64,000 nucleotides of DNA, taken from Stenocarpella maydis. Taxonomy: Eukaryota > Ascomycota > Sordariomycetes > Diaporthales > Diaporthaceae. The DNA lies in the NCBI GenBank assembly GCA_002270565.1, contig NQMI01000028.1:1-64000 (forward strand), in the 5' to 3' direction. Shown here in pieces: positions 10,406 through 22,354 of the stretch (within the stretch, counting starts at the first letter, position 1; the number at the start of each line of letters is the position of its first letter). Under the pieces are notes generated by a model that saw only the letters and a program-made list of their open reading frames with translations, was not told the DNA's origin and did no database searches. The translations under genes were made by a program, and so were the position numbers.

Positions 10406-12076
10406 ATGTCGAAGCGACTCGCCTCGGAAGCACTCGAAGAAGCCCTCAATGCAGACTCGCCCGCATCGAAAAAGTCGCGGATTGGCGAGCCAAGTGAGAG
10501 CCCCAGCGCACAGGAGGACAGCGACCTGGAGCAGCGCAGAGCAGGTGGGGAGACAACGCCAAGGCAGAATGGCACGACAAACGGGCACGACGAGGAGGCA
10601 AACTCCGATTTTGGCGATGATGAGCCAGAAGCGAAAGCGCCCATCAGGCAGTCGGCGCCCACGGCGGGCTACGACGACCTGTACCTCGACACGATCGACA
10701 GGAACGTGCTAGACTTCGACTTCGAGAAGCTCTGCTCGGTGTCGCTCTCCAATATCAACGTGTACGCGTGCCTGGTGTGCGGCAAGTACTTCCAAGGACG
10801 GGGCCCCAAATCACACGCCTACTTCCACTCGCTGGACGAAAACCACCATGTCTACATCAACATGGCGACGCAAAAAGTATATGTACTGCCGGAAGGGTAT
10901 GAGGTCACGAGCAAGAGCCTGGACGATATCAAGTATGTGTCGGACCCGAGGTACACGAAGCAAGAGGTCATGGAGATAGACCGGCGGCCGCGCACCAGCC
11001 TCACTATCTTGGGCAAGGAGTACACTCCGGGCTACGTAGGGATGAACAACATCAAGGAGAACGACTATCTGAACGTGGTGGTGCAAGCGCTATCGCACGT
11101 CCCCCCGCTGCGAAACTTCTTCCTGCTAGAGGACTTTTCGAGCTCGCGGTCAGAGCTGGTGAAGAGGACGAGCATCCTGTTCAGGAAGATCTGGAACCCG
11201 CGCGCGTTCAAGTCCCACGTGTCGCCACACGAATTGCTGCAGGAGATCTCGCTGCGGTCGAACAAGCGATATACCCTGACCACGCAGAGCGACCCTGTTG
11301 AGTTTCTGAGCTGGTTCCTGAACAATCTCCACCTCGGCCTGGGAGGAAGCAAGACCAAGCCGGGGAGCAGCATGGTGCAAAGAGTGTTCCAAGGAAAGCT
11401 CAAGGTCGAGTCGCAAGCTATCACGGCAAAAGCAGATGTGGGAGACCGCCTGCGGTTCGAGGAGGCTGCAGAAGTGAAAGTGGACGTCAGCCGGTTCCTC
11501 CTCCTGACGCTGGACCTGCCACCCGCGCCGCTGTTCCAGGATGAGCAGGAGCGCAACATCATCCCCCAGGTGCCTCTGACAACCATCCTCTCCAAATACG
11601 ATGGGCACTCGGCACAAGAACACCTGGCGCACCGGCGGCGGTACAGGCTGATGCACCCGCTGCCGCCGTACCTGGTGATGCACGTCAAGCGCTTCAGCCA
11701 GAACAAGTTCGTGAGCGAGCGCAACCCTACGATTGTGACGTTCGACTCGCGCGACCTGGACGTGAGCCCGTACGTGGAGTCGGACCCGGCGGCGCACCCG
11801 GGGGGAGAGCCGATCTACTACGACCTGGTGGCCAACGTGGTGCACGAGGCGGTGCGGCTGCGCGAGGACGTGGCGGACACGGGCGAGGAGCGCAAGACGT
11901 GGAAGGTGCAGCTGCTGGACAAGGCGAGGGGCGAGTGGGTAGTGTGCCAGGACCTGTTCGTCGACAAGATCCAGAAGGAGCTGCTGTGCATGGCAGAGAG
12001 TTATCTCCAAATCTGGGAGAGGAGAAGGGAGCCCGGGCCAGGGAAGGGGAAGGGGAAGGGGAAGGGGAAGGCATGA
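10406..12076 (+). CDS. Sad1/USP39-type U4/U6.U5 tri-snRNP protein (inactive ubiquitin-hydrolase fold)
   Basis: Homologue of yeast Sad1 and human USP39, a splicing factor acting in tri-snRNP assembly. About 556 aa, single exon. An acidic, low-complexity N-terminus is followed by a ZnF-UBP domain (C122xxC125, then GRGPKSHAYFHSLDENHHVY) and a USP fold from about residue 210. The Cys box reads GMNNIKENDYLNVVVQAL, so Asp220 occupies the position of the catalytic Cys, as expected for a pseudo-protease. The start MSKRLASEAL at 10406 is chosen because upstream sequence in the same frame is not conserved-looking. The C-terminus ends in GKGKGKGKGKA, encoded by a GGGAAG microsatellite (about 12,040-12,070). 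Confidence 0.93.
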   Translation: MSKRLASEALEEALNADSPASKKSRIGEPSESPSAQEDSDLEQRRAGGETTPRQNGTTNGHDEEANSDFGDDEPEAKAPIRQSAPTAGYDDLYLDTIDRNVLDFDFEKLCSVSLSNINVYACLVCGKYFQGRGPKSHAYFHSLDENHHVYINMATQKVYVLPEGYEVTSKSLDDIKYVSDPRYTKQEVMEIDRRPRTSLTILGKEYTPGYVGMNNIKENDYLNVVVQALSHVPPLRNFFLLEDFSSSRSELVKRTSILFRKIWNPRAFKSHVSPHELLQEISLRSNKRYTLTTQSDPVEFLSWFLNNLHLGLGGSKTKPGSSMVQRVFQGKLKVESQAITAKADVGDRLRFEEAAEVKVDVSRFLLLTLDLPPAPLFQDEQERNIIPQVPLTTILSKYDGHSAQEHLAHRRRYRLMHPLPPYLVMHVKRFSQNKFVSERNPTIVTFDSRDLDVSPYVESDPAAHPGGEPIYYDLVANVVHEAVRLREDVADTGEERKTWKVQLLDKARGEWVVCQDLFVDKIQKELLCMAESYLQIWERRREPGPGKGKGKGKGKA

Positions 12077-13336
12077 TGGTTTGGGCTACATATCCTGTCA
12101 CGAGTATTGTGCCCAGTCGGGGCCTTAGTAGCCAAACTCGAACCGTGAACTGGCCAGTCCTCATATAAACCGGCTGTAAGCCTACGGATATAATGGCAGG
12201 CGCATGAAACGACCACTTGCTGCCCCTGCATTGGAGCTCTCGCCGCCTTAATAATGCTAGACCAGGCTGGCCATGGTGGTGTTTGTCTCATAAGCCGTGC
12301 TTCTTGTGGATGCTTGTCGGGTGCGCTGAGGCTGAACCGGAATGTAGTGATGTGTGGGGTTGATGTGGTTTGGTGTTGTGCTTGGCAGCCAATGGATGTC
12401 ACCATGATGGCTGCAGAGCGAGTGAGTGAGTGGCCTTCGCCCAGGTACCCCACATTGCACGCAGACTGCTGGCTGCTGGGGACGCTGTCGATCCACTAGG
12501 TGCAACGGTGGAGTTGGCCGGGCCCCAAGGCCGCAAGGCCAGCCGTCTCACACATCCCAGCGCTCGCTCATTGGAAGAGACTTTTTTCTGTCGACGCTTT
12601 CACATTTTCCCAAGTTCCGGCATTCCACCCACCAGACACGATTGCGTACCAGATCAGTCCATTATATCTACCATACCACAGATACGCACACGCACACGCA
12701 CAAACCCTTGTGACATCGTCTACAATCCTCATCCTCATCCCACCCTCAGATCGAACCGTTTCCCCAGCTGCAACCAGCATTTTCTTTCCTAAATTCGACC
12801 CGACCTCGAAGGGGCACCCCCAAACATCCCAACACCCCCCCTACGTCAAGATCTGTCTGTACCTCTGGGCTCTCTTCCGTCATCCGCCCACACACATCTT
12901 GGTGCACCCCATCCCTCCGCCACCTAGATCCAGACCCAACACGATCTGCCTGCAACTCAAAAACCGCGATACACGTCGACTTCAACATCTTTTTCACTTC
13001 TCAGTAGGCTTTTCAGGCAGCTGGATTATTGTCAAACCTGCACTTCAACATCGAGATACCCTGTCGGCGCGCCGATCTGAACCTGCACCTCCACACCACT
13101 GCCGCCGCCACAGGACTGCAAACGCCTAAAGAACAAAGCACACCCGGATCAACTCGGTCGCAATCATTTCCGCAACTTGACAGGAGTTTCTCTAATTGAT
13201 TAATCTCCAGCGAAATCACTTTTAGCTGCACCCCAGCCCTCGACTCCTTGATCAAGTCTGTGAGGAGGGTCGCAGAAATCTTCCCAAGAACAAACCCCAA
13301 AGGGCAGCTTGCCGCGCCGTTCGTTTCACAGCCTCC
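12077..13336. other. Intergenic and pyrimidine-rich leader of the 4EHP gene
   Basis: No gene recognised. From about 12,560 to 13,336 the + strand is rich in C and T with long Pro/Ser/His-coding frames, typical of a long fungal 5' leader rather than protein. Confidence 0.5.
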
Positions 13337-14551
13337 ATGGATAACAACCTATGGACCCGCCGGACCAAGTATGTTCATCGCATCGCCCCCCCCCCCACCT
13401 AGCATGCAACAGTTTGCAGCCACTGACTCTGGACTTCCAACAGCACCAACAAGCTGTCCCTCACGACACCAGGTTCAGCCATCAACGACACGGGCTCCAT
13501 CGGTCGGAATTCCTCCATCTCCAAGCGATTCGGCGGTGACAGCTCCTCGCACGGGACGAGGAACCCTCTGAACGACATCAAAACCCCAGGCAGCGGGCTT
13601 GCCTCACCGGGCGGCGCGTCCAACGCCTTCGCCCTCGGCACCGGCGCCTTCTCCAACTTCGGGGCAAAGACCCCCAAGTCCACTGGGAACCCCTTTGACC
13701 TAGCCTCCAAGGCCCCGACGGCCGAGAAGCCCCCAGGCCACGGCGCAAACGGGGCCAGCGTGACCAAGGCCGGCCTGAGCGGGGCTGCGAAATCAGCCGC
13801 GAGCACGCCGGGGGCCGCCACGAGGAAGGACAGCGACCAGCGCGGGGTCCACCCCCTCCGCAACAGCTGGGCGTTCTGGTATCGTCCCTCCATCCCCAAG
13901 AATGTCGGCTACATCCCGTACGAGGACACCGTCCACGGCATAGCGACGGTGAGCAGCGCCGAGGAGTTCTGGGCCGTGTACAGACACCTGAAGCGACCGT
14001 CGTCCCTGCCGGTGGTCTCGGACTACCACCTGTTCAAGAAGGGCGTCCGGCCCATCTGGGAAGACGACGAAAACCGGAAGGGCGGCAAATGGGTTGTGCG
14101 CCTCAAGAAGGGGGTGGCGGACCGGTACTGGGAGGACTTGATGCTTGCGCTCATTGGTGAGCAGTTTGGCGATGCTGGCGAGGAAGTCTGCGGTGCCGTG
14201 ATGAGTGTCAGAAACGGTGAGGATATCCTCAGCATCTGGACTGCCACCAGTGGGGGCAAGGTGCTCAAGATCAGGTGAGTAACGGGCCTACCGAACCGCA
14301 CGTGTCTCGCGGATGAGAAATCTGACATATTCATCAGGGAAATATTCAAGCGGGTCCTAAACTTCCCGCCAGAAACCAAGATCGAGTGGAAGGTCCACGA
14401 GGAGAGCATCCAACAACGCATCACCGTCGAGGAGTCCCGCAAGGAGAGGGCCAACCAACACAAGTCTGGTAGCAAGCAGAACAATCAGCGACAAGCCCAG
14501 CAGCACCAGCAGGGCAACGATGACTCGACCGCGGGCCCCCAGGCATCATAG
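13337..14551 (+). CDS. eIF4E-family cap-binding protein, 4EHP (class II) type
   Basis: Binds the mRNA 5' cap; class II members usually act in translational repression or decay rather than initiation. Exons: 13337-13368, 13444-14274, 14338-14551 (introns 75 and 63 nt, GTATGT...CAACAG and GTGAGT...CATCAG), about 358 aa. The start is MDNNLWTRRTN. The N-terminal 150 or so residues are Ser/Gly/Ala-rich. The fold starts at HPLRNSWAFWYRP. The second cap-stacking Trp of classical eIF4E (human W56) aligns by eye with the Tyr of PYEDTV, as in human 4EHP; the other Trp is in PIWEDDENRKGGKW. AEEFWAVYRHLKRP and VADRYWEDLMLALIGEQF also match 4EHP better than eIF4E1. The tail is Gln-rich. Confidence 0.92.
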
Positions 14552-15760
14552 CGGCAGCCTCGGCCATGGCTGAGTCTAATGATGTATTCAAATATCCTGA
14601 CGGGGTAATTCGCCCTCTGTGGCCCGCTCTCCAGATACTCCATGACCGGATTGCTGTGCGCAAGGACGGATGGGAGGCGGAGATGGCCCGGATGCCGGTC
14701 GTATCGAGTGAATGGCCCAATGGCCCACAGGCCATGCAGAGCCGCACTGTATTGAATATTAGCGTGTGCTTTCGGGTCACAGCAGATCCCAATTACTGAG
14801 CTTTGCATGCCCAGCAATGAAGCCGTCAGTGCTCAAGGTCGATGGTGTCCTGAATCTCGCATTCCTGCCTGGCCTTTTGACTGCTCGCCAGGTCCTTTTC
14901 CAGATTCAGATCCGCTGCTGCTGATCAGCACAATCTCAAGACCTGCGAGGAGCTTATTTGTAAGGCTCATCCGAGACTGACGGCCGTTTCCCGCCCGTGC
15001 CAACGACATGATGGCGGAGTGCCATCTACTCCGCCTGAGCTCGTCCAAGATGACTCGTAATTCTGGGGTGGCAGTGAGTGTGATGGGTTCATAAGACTCC
15101 ATAAAGATTTAGGATGTTTAGTTTGATACAATTTTCCAGGGGAGGATGTCTTGGAGCACGGCAGTCTTGCGCCTCGCCCGTACGACATTCAAGTAGACGT
15201 GGTCTGAATCATGATTCTAAAATTGAAGGTTGGGCGAAAGCAACAAAATGGAACATCACCTTAGGCAACACTCCCACACGACACTTTTTGCCCCGAGTTG
15301 CGAGGATGCTCGATATCGATAAGCGGTAGCGCGAACGGCTCGGCTGCCTGTGGTTTTGGAAGCCCGCCCGCGGTGCGTTCTTGCGCTAATCGTTATCGCA
15401 TTCCCGCATCTCGGACCCCTCCATAATAAACGAGACAGCTCAGAACCGCATGTTTCGTAAGGTCCACACGTCGCTGTGCTGTTGACTCACACTTGACAGC
15501 ATTCTATATCTTCCGTTTGACCAACAACCCCAGACTATCCTCCTTAGTGGCTTGAGCATTTCCGAGCTCAAGGAGGCCCTGGAAGACCAGCGGCACAGAT
15601 TGAAAGTTGCCCCACCACGTTTTCCCCAAAGGGTGGGTCGCAGTCTCCTTCTCACCTCACCCGAGGCTCGCCTTTGTCATCCTCACCCACGTCCTCACCC
15701 AACTCACAAGGTTCATAGCCCGTCGTCAAAACAACGTAGCACATCGAGCGCAGCCCCAGG
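14552..15760. other. Intergenic and 5' leader of the MetRS gene
   Basis: No gene firmly supported. The proximal 350 nt hold a 12-codon upstream frame (ATG at 15450, TGA 15483-15485) and then a frame open from 15486 to 15764 that lacks an ATG but reads like protein (see findings). CTTGACAG at about 15,493-15,500 could be a splice acceptor with donor GTAAGG at about 15,457, giving a short leader intron. Confidence 0.45.
15450..15485 (+). promoter_or_regulatory. Possible uORF in the MetRS leader
   Basis: Twelve-codon frame from ATG 15450 to TGA 15485, about 275 nt before the MetRS start. It would be removed or altered if the putative GTAAGG donor at about 15,457 is used. Whether it lies in the mature mRNA cannot be judged from sequence. 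Confidence 0.25.
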
Positions 15761-17959
15761 ATGACGACGGAACCGATACTGCCCGTAGAGGGCAAGAGGA
15801 ACGTCCTTGTAACGAGCGCTCTCCCTTACGTCAACAATGTGCCCCACCTTGGAAATGTCATCGGCAGTGTTCTGTCCGCAGACGTCTTCTCCCGCTGGTC
15901 CAAGGCCCGCGGCTTCCAGACTCTCTACGTCTGTGGATCAGACGAGTACGGCACCGCCACCGAGACCAAGGCCCTCGAGGAGGGCATGAGCCCCGAGGAA
16001 CTTTGCAAAAAGTACCACGCCCTGCACAAGGGCATCTACGACTGGTTCCAGATTGAGTTCGACATCTTCGGGCGCACCCCGACCGAGCACCAGACACAAA
16101 TCACCCAGGACATCTTTCGCAACCTATGGAACAACGGCTTCATCCTTGAGCGCGAGGAGTTCCAGCCCTTCTGCTCTCACGAGAAGCACAACAGCTTCCT
16201 CGCGGACAGGTTCGTCGAGGGCGAGTGCTCCATTTGCGGCGACAACGGCGCCCGTGGTGACCAGTGCGACAAGTGCGGCAACCTGCTGGATCCATTCCAG
16301 CCCGAGTCCGAGGCTGGTGCGTCCGCCGATGATGCCGCTGCAAAGGGGACCGGTTGGCTCGTGAACCCCCGCTGCAAGGTCGACGGTACGACCCCGGAGA
16401 GGCGGAAGACAAAGCACCTGTACCTGCGGCTAGACGCACTGGGGGATGAGATCAAGACCTGGTTCCTCGAGGCCAGCAAGAAGGGTGCGTGGAGCTCCAA
16501 TTGTATCCAGATCACCGACTCGTGGATTCAAAAAGGCCTGCTGCCTCGTGCCATCACCCGTGATCTGAAGTGGGGCACTGCTATCCCCAAGGGGCTCAAG
16601 GGCCTGGATGATGAGGCTTATGCTGACAAGGTCTTCTATGTGTGGTTCGACGCATGCATTGGATATGTGTCCATCACAGCCAACTACACAGACGGCAAGA
16701 ACGTGGATGGGAAACTGTGGGAGAAGTGGTGGAAATCCGACAACGTCGACCTCATACAATTCATGGGCAAGGACAACGTTCCTTTCCACACCATTGTGTT
16801 CCCCGGCTCCCAGATCGGAACCAGAGATAAATGGACAAAGGTTCACAAGCTTTCCACAACCGAGTACCTGAACTACGAGGAGTCCAAGTTCAGCAAGTCC
16901 AAGGGAGTTGGCGTGTTCGGCAACAACGCCAAGGACACTGGCATCGAGCCAAACGTGTGGAGGTACTACCTGCTCTCGCGACGCCCAGAGACGGCAGACA
17001 GCGAGTTTAAGTGGACCGAGTTTGTGGACGCCAATAATAACGACCTGCTCAAAAACCTTGGCAACTTTAACCAGCGCGTGCTCAAGTTCTGCCAGGCAAA
17101 GTATGAGTCTACAGTCCCTGACTACACCAAATACACGTCCGAGGGCATCGACGCACACATCAGGGATGTCAATGCCCTGCTCAAGGAGTACAACATGCAC
17201 ATGGACGCCACCAAGCTGCGGGCGGGCCTGCAGACGGTCCTCGCCATCTCTGCGCTCGGCAACAAGCTTCTTCAGGACAACAAGCTTGACAACCGCCTCC
17301 TGACCGAGGAGCCGGACCGCTGCGCCGCCGTCATCGGCCTCGCGTTAAACCACATCGCCCTGCTCGCGTCCATCGTGGCGCCGTACATGCCGGGCACGGC
17401 CGTCAATATCTTCGAGCAGCTCGGCCTGCAGCCGCAGCCCTCGATCCCGGACGCCTGGGTGACGGACGCCATCAAGCCCGACCACAAGCTTGGGATGCCC
17501 AAGCTGCTCTTCACGCAGATCCCGGCCGCCAAGGTCGAGGAGTGGCGCGAGGCGTACGGCGGGGAGGAGGTCAAGAAGGCCAAGGAGCTCGCCGCACGCA
17601 AGGCCGAGGAGAAGAGGCTCGCCAAGGAGCGCGACAAGGAGAAGAAGAGGCTTAAGAAACTAGCTGCGGCGCAGGCCAACGAGAAGGACACAAGTGAGTA
17701 ACCTCCTCTCTTTGCACGCAATGACCCAGACGTTGTTGGACGCGGAGTGCCGCCCCCCCCCCTTCGGGTTAGCACTGGAGCCAAGTGGTCATCCACTTCA
17801 AGGTGGAATAAGAAGAAAAGGACAGAAATATGTTGACACTGCCCTTTGACAGCCGCCGCCAAGCCTAGCGTCGAGTCGACCGAGAAGAAGGAAATGGCGG
17901 ACCCCGAGATCGAGAAGGTCACTGAGGCCATTGCCAAGGCCGACGTGCACACCTCTTGA
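15761..17959 (+). CDS. MES1: Methionyl-tRNA synthetase, cytoplasmic
   Basis: Class I aminoacyl-tRNA synthetase charging tRNA-Met. Exon 1 15761-17693, intron 17694-17852 (GTGAGT...TTTGACAG), exon 2 17853-17959; about 679 aa. The HIGH-type motif is H29LGN within SALPYVNNVPHLGN; the KMSKS-type loop is K376FSKS. The zinc-knuckle cysteines lie in CSICGDNGARGDQCDKCG. The anticodon-binding domain follows, and a Lys/Glu-rich, probably coiled tail (ELAARKAEEKRLAKERDKEK) precedes the short second exon. The GST-like N-terminal domain of yeast Mes1 is absent. The absence of a targeting leader suggests the cytosolic enzyme. It converges with the gamma-tubulin complex gene. Confidence 0.95.
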
Positions 17960-18529
17960 GTATTTTGTGCGCTCGGCTAGGAATGTTTGGTAGGCGTACG
18001 ATTTGTACAAGAGGCATTTCGGGGCGTGATGTCGAAAAAGACGGGGCAGGAGTTGAGGAGCGGGTAAGGAAAGAGCAACTGCAAGCGATTTGGCGACGTT
18101 CAACTCAGCCGTTTTGGTGGGCATGGGCATGGCCGTGGAGTAAGGTTAACTGTGTTCGGATGCATCGCATAATCTTGACTTCCGGGATTTGCATGCTAGA
18201 TGACAAAAGAAGGAGAAAGGGGGGGGGAGGGGTGAGGTGGCTGGGAAAAGGAGCTGCGGGTGTGCTGATAGCTATCTGGAGGGCAGAGGCGGAGCTTTTG
18301 TGGATGTAGTCCATTAGCAACCCAAGTCAATGCACGTCATAGACAGTATCACTAACAGGCCAGTGCTCAAGGGACGAGCGAGTGATGCCGAACAATAGGA
18401 AGCAGAATCACCACTGCACGTGGAGAGTCATTCAGTGCCAGGTTCTGTGGCTGAGAGCTTTACAATCTTTTGACTACCCTCGTGGCTGGGAACGACAAAG
18501 ACCTCCCCTCCCCCAACAACAACCGAGTG
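17960..18529. other. Convergent intergenic spacer
   Basis: About 570 bp between the stop codons of the MetRS gene (+) and the gamma-tubulin complex gene (-). It should hold both 3' ends. Nothing else recognised. Confidence 0.5.
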
Positions 18530-21375
18530 CTAAGCAGACTGCCTGCTGTTATCCCGGATGCCCATCTCCAGCATCTCGGCGAGTATATCCCACTTTGCGG
18601 ACGCCGCGTCCACCGACGCCCTCGCGACGCCGCGCAGCCCGCCCGCGATGAAGCGCAGGTGCCGGTCGAAGTCGGCACGGATTCCCATGAGGACCTCCGC
18701 GTACGTCTGTTTCGGCTGATGCTTTTTCTGTTTCTCTCTCTGCTTGGGCGTGTTGGCCGAGTCGTCGACACCAAAGTCCTCGTCATCGTCAGCATCTTCC
18801 CCGAAGAGGATGGTGTTGTCCTCCTCCCTCTCCTTCTCCTTGGGGCTGACATATACCCCAAGCCTGGGTGTCCTCTCGCTGCCGCCAGGCCCGCCGGGGC
18901 GGTTCGGCGTGACGAGGTAGTCGCCCCCATGCGGCCCGGCCCCCCCGCCCAGCCTGTGCCCCTCGTCGGCCTGCCTCGCGTCCTCCAGCTTGACGGCCAG
19001 GTCGAGGACGTCGAGTACGCACTCGCGTATGGGCCCCAGCTTCGCGCCGAGGAGGGCCTCCTCGGCGATGCGCCGCGAGAAGGCAGAGTGGATCGCGATC
19101 ATGGCGTCGACGTCCTCGGCGCCGCGGACGTCGCCGCGCATGCGTTCCACGTTGGGGGCGAGGACGAGCGTCACCAGGTAGCTCTGGAGGATATTTGTGA
19201 ACCAGAGCAGGCGCGAGCGGAGGCTGTAGAAGGCCAGCTGCTCGCCCGTCTCGTCGTGGCTCCTGCAGCTAGTGAAGAGCCTATTCAGGATGGAGGCCAC
19301 GCGGCGGATCTGTAGGAGGAACGTGAAGATGGCTTGGTAGCCGGCGAGACTGTCTGGCGTTATCACCAGCCGGACGGGCCAGGCGAGCCTGTAGGAAAGT
19401 CGAACGCCGGGTAAAGAGTGCCTGACGCTGCATCGTGCTCTTTGGGGGCTGTCGTGGAGAATGTGTTCAGAGTCTACGGTGGCCGACAGGCGGTACGGCT
19501 CCAGCCCTGGGCATTGTGACCAAGCCTCCTGGGCAACTTCGGTGAGGCTGAAGCGGTCTGTCCACGCAGTGTTGAGTGCATCTAAGCTTGAGAAAATGGT
19601 GGATGTGAATACTTCGGATAAGGAGCCGTCCGACATGAAGTAGATGTGTTGTAACGCATTAAAACTGGACAACAACCCGCAAGACTCGAAGAGTATCTTC
19701 TGGAGGTTTGAAGCCGTCGAGAAATACCTGCTCTGAATCCAGAGGTCGAACGCATCACTGAATAGCTCCGAGAAAGGGGCGAGGTGGACATCCGGGGAGC
19801 CACATATGGATTCAAAATCCAACGGCGGTTCCAACATATGACCTGTGGGATGATCTCTAACGCTGTGGAAGCGGCCAAGCTGTTTCAGGACAACCACACT
19901 CTTGCCGGTGTTGAAGACCTTCTTCAGGGCTGATTGCAGGAAATTCGGCGCATGCAGTTGGTTGTCTGGGGTTCGCCGGAGTTCGAACCTGTGACTCCAG
20001 ATCCGGTGCAAAGGAATTGGATCTGCACTCTCCGCAACGAAAAATGTCTTGTCTCCTGGCGTCAGATGGCCCTCTTCCATCCACCGCCTTATGGGGATGG
20101 TGTAAACCCTGAAGCACTCGAAGAAGATGGCCCCGAGGAAGCTGTACGTGAGGCCATCTCCACTCAGTTGGGAGATACAAGTGGCGTCGTAGAGCAGCTC
20201 GAGGCAGCGGAAAGCATGGGCGTAGCGCTCATCCTGTAGTTCACGGACCACGAGGCCAAGCGCAATAAGAGGTGTCAAGTGCGGCCGGAGCTCTTTCTGG
20301 AGAGCAATCAAGCTGACGATGGTGTTGTGCTTGATATCAACGAAGCGGCGCTGGATGAGAGCAATTTCGCGGTCGAAGAGCCTTAGCCGTTGAAATACAG
20401 AGTCCTGAAAGGCTTGGACCATCGGTATGACCTGCGTCGTTTCGCAGAACTTGCGCAGAGGAAGCAGGGTTCGGCCGCACTCGGCGAAGGAATTGACCAA
20501 GGCCTTGTATGTGTCCCATGAGATATCTGCGAGCTGGTACCTGGGCACCGGCGTGCAGTCCGGGGCGAACAGGTCTGATGGGAGACCATTCAGCATGAAA
20601 AGGACCTCACGCAGGATTTGAAGCTCGGTCACTGGTATCTTCAGCGGCCGTCCCGAGTCATCCCTCGGAAGAGCAGCGTGCCGCCATTGTTGGGACTCCT
20701 GGATGGCTTGCAGCGCTGTGTCGCCTTGGCCTGGTGGGAGCACGAGATCATTTGCGGTTCTTGTGCCGCGAGTCGCACTGGATATCGAGGTGTCTGACGA
20801 CTCATCCGATGCCTGTGACTGGGAGTCCTGGACGACTTCATCCTCGGAGCTGTCTGCGAAGTCGACATTCTTCCAGAGGCCGCGGTCCTGTGCCCAGCCA
20901 TCCTCGTTGGCTATATCCTCCCACCGCAGTTTCGGGCCCGGGTCCTGGTCTGGGGGGCGCAGGCGTTCCACGACGTCGAGTGAGCTCTTCTGAGTGGGCC
21001 TGTCAGACAACTCTAGGAATACGTGTAGTATCTCAGGCGTGAATCTGGTTGCCTTGGTTGACAGGGAGTCTAGTCTCTGCCTCAGAGCGTCCGAAAGGCC
21101 ATCACGGCCGACAACTGAGAAACGCTCCACAAGACCGCGGAGTTGCTCTTCAATCAGGAAGTGGTTTGTCTGCAGATAATTGCGATTCCTGAGGCTGCGA
21201 ATGGCAGCCTCGCGCAAGGTGTTGAACCTCTGCGGATGGGACTGGAGACTTGTCAGGGACACAAGGGATTGGTAGACAACGGTACTATGGAAGGCGGGCA
21301 TACAGTTGGCGAGGTGGATGTGATGATGGTGACGAGCTCGTCTGTAAGGGCCCCAAGCTCGGCAAGGAATGCCAT
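18530..21375 (-). CDS. Gamma-tubulin complex component, GCP5-like (Spc97/Spc98 family)
   Basis: Gamma-tubulin complex subunit acting at spindle pole bodies and other microtubule nucleation sites. Exon 1 21375-21304 (MAFLAELGALTDELVTIITS), intron 21303-21242 (GTATGC...TCTCCAG, branch CTGAC), exon 2 21241-18530; about 927 aa. A start at 21301 would lie inside this intron; the upstream start restores a typical family N-terminus joining directly to SHPQRFNTLREAAI. LRWEDIANEDGW suggests the GCP5/Mod21 group more than Spc97 or Spc98. The central part (LREVLFMLNGLPSDLF) and C-terminal part (LFTSCRSHDETGEQLAFYSL; FDRHLRFIAGGL) fit the GRIP domains. An acidic linker rich in Asp/Glu lies near the C-terminus. 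Assignment to GCP5 is moderate; the superfamily is firm. Confidence 0.88.
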
Positions 21376-22126
21376 CGTGCAGGGGGCAAAGAGCAAGTTG
21401 ACGCTCGATCGTGCTACTCGAAGTCCATCATTATAAATAAAAAATTGTGTCGTCGGTAGTTGGTCCACCAGGCTAGGCTCAAGCACTGCGTGGCTGTCTC
21501 CGTAAAATGCCTTTGTACGTACATACACTACGCGTACATGTGCACTACGGAGTACTCACGCGACTTTCCCACAGCTGCCAGGCGCGATCATCCAGGAAGT
21601 TCCCACTGTCTGTCTGTCCACTGCAAGAAGCTCAGGCTTGGCTAGACCCACCTGGGCACCCCGGCTGCTCCCCTATTCCACCGACGTCCAGGGCAGCATG
21701 ACGCTCATCTGCCAGTAGGAAGGCCGGCAGGTCTTGCACTACTAGCATGTGAGCAGCATATCTGGCTGCACCCAGGTTAGGGCAAAATTAATTGGCGGCA
21801 ACGGCTGGCCCTGGCACTGGCTACCTTGGCCCCCTTTAAACTTTTGGATATCTTGTTATCTACATAGTGTACTAACGAGACCTCGATCCCCAATCCCAAA
21901 ATCAAAGACCCATTTCAAGACCGGAATCCGTACACGCACGATCGACCCACGACAACCCACTCCGCTCCATCGATTTCCCCATCGCAACCACTTGGCTCCC
22001 GCGGGGCCATGCTTCGTTAGCTCAGCTCCCGCCTTTCTTCTCCCGTCTCTCATCCTCTGCGACACGGCAAGCTCGCTCGCAACTAAGTAAGCAGGCACGC
22101 AGCCCAGGCGTGCGCAGACCGTCGTC
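21376..22126. other. Divergent promoter region
   Basis: About 750 bp between the starts of the gamma-tubulin complex gene (-) and the mannosyltransferase gene (+). The right part is C-rich leader-like sequence. No further gene recognised. Confidence 0.5.
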
Positions 22127-22283
22127 ATGGCTGTTGCTCGCCCCGTCAGAGTCCTCGGGCTCGCGGCCGTCATGATGTGGTGCTTCTTCCTCTACCAGGT
22201 CTTCAAGCCAGGATCTCCCGTCCCACTGTCCCCAGGCATCCCAAAGAACGAAAAGGAGCCATTACTAGACCGTGAGTCGCTCT

Positions 22284-22354
<71 letters not shown>

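Noticed and set aside
12500..13129. 209-codon plus-strand frame before the 4EHP gene
   Set aside because: Pyrimidine-rich leader composition, Pro/His/Ser-rich, no family resemblance.
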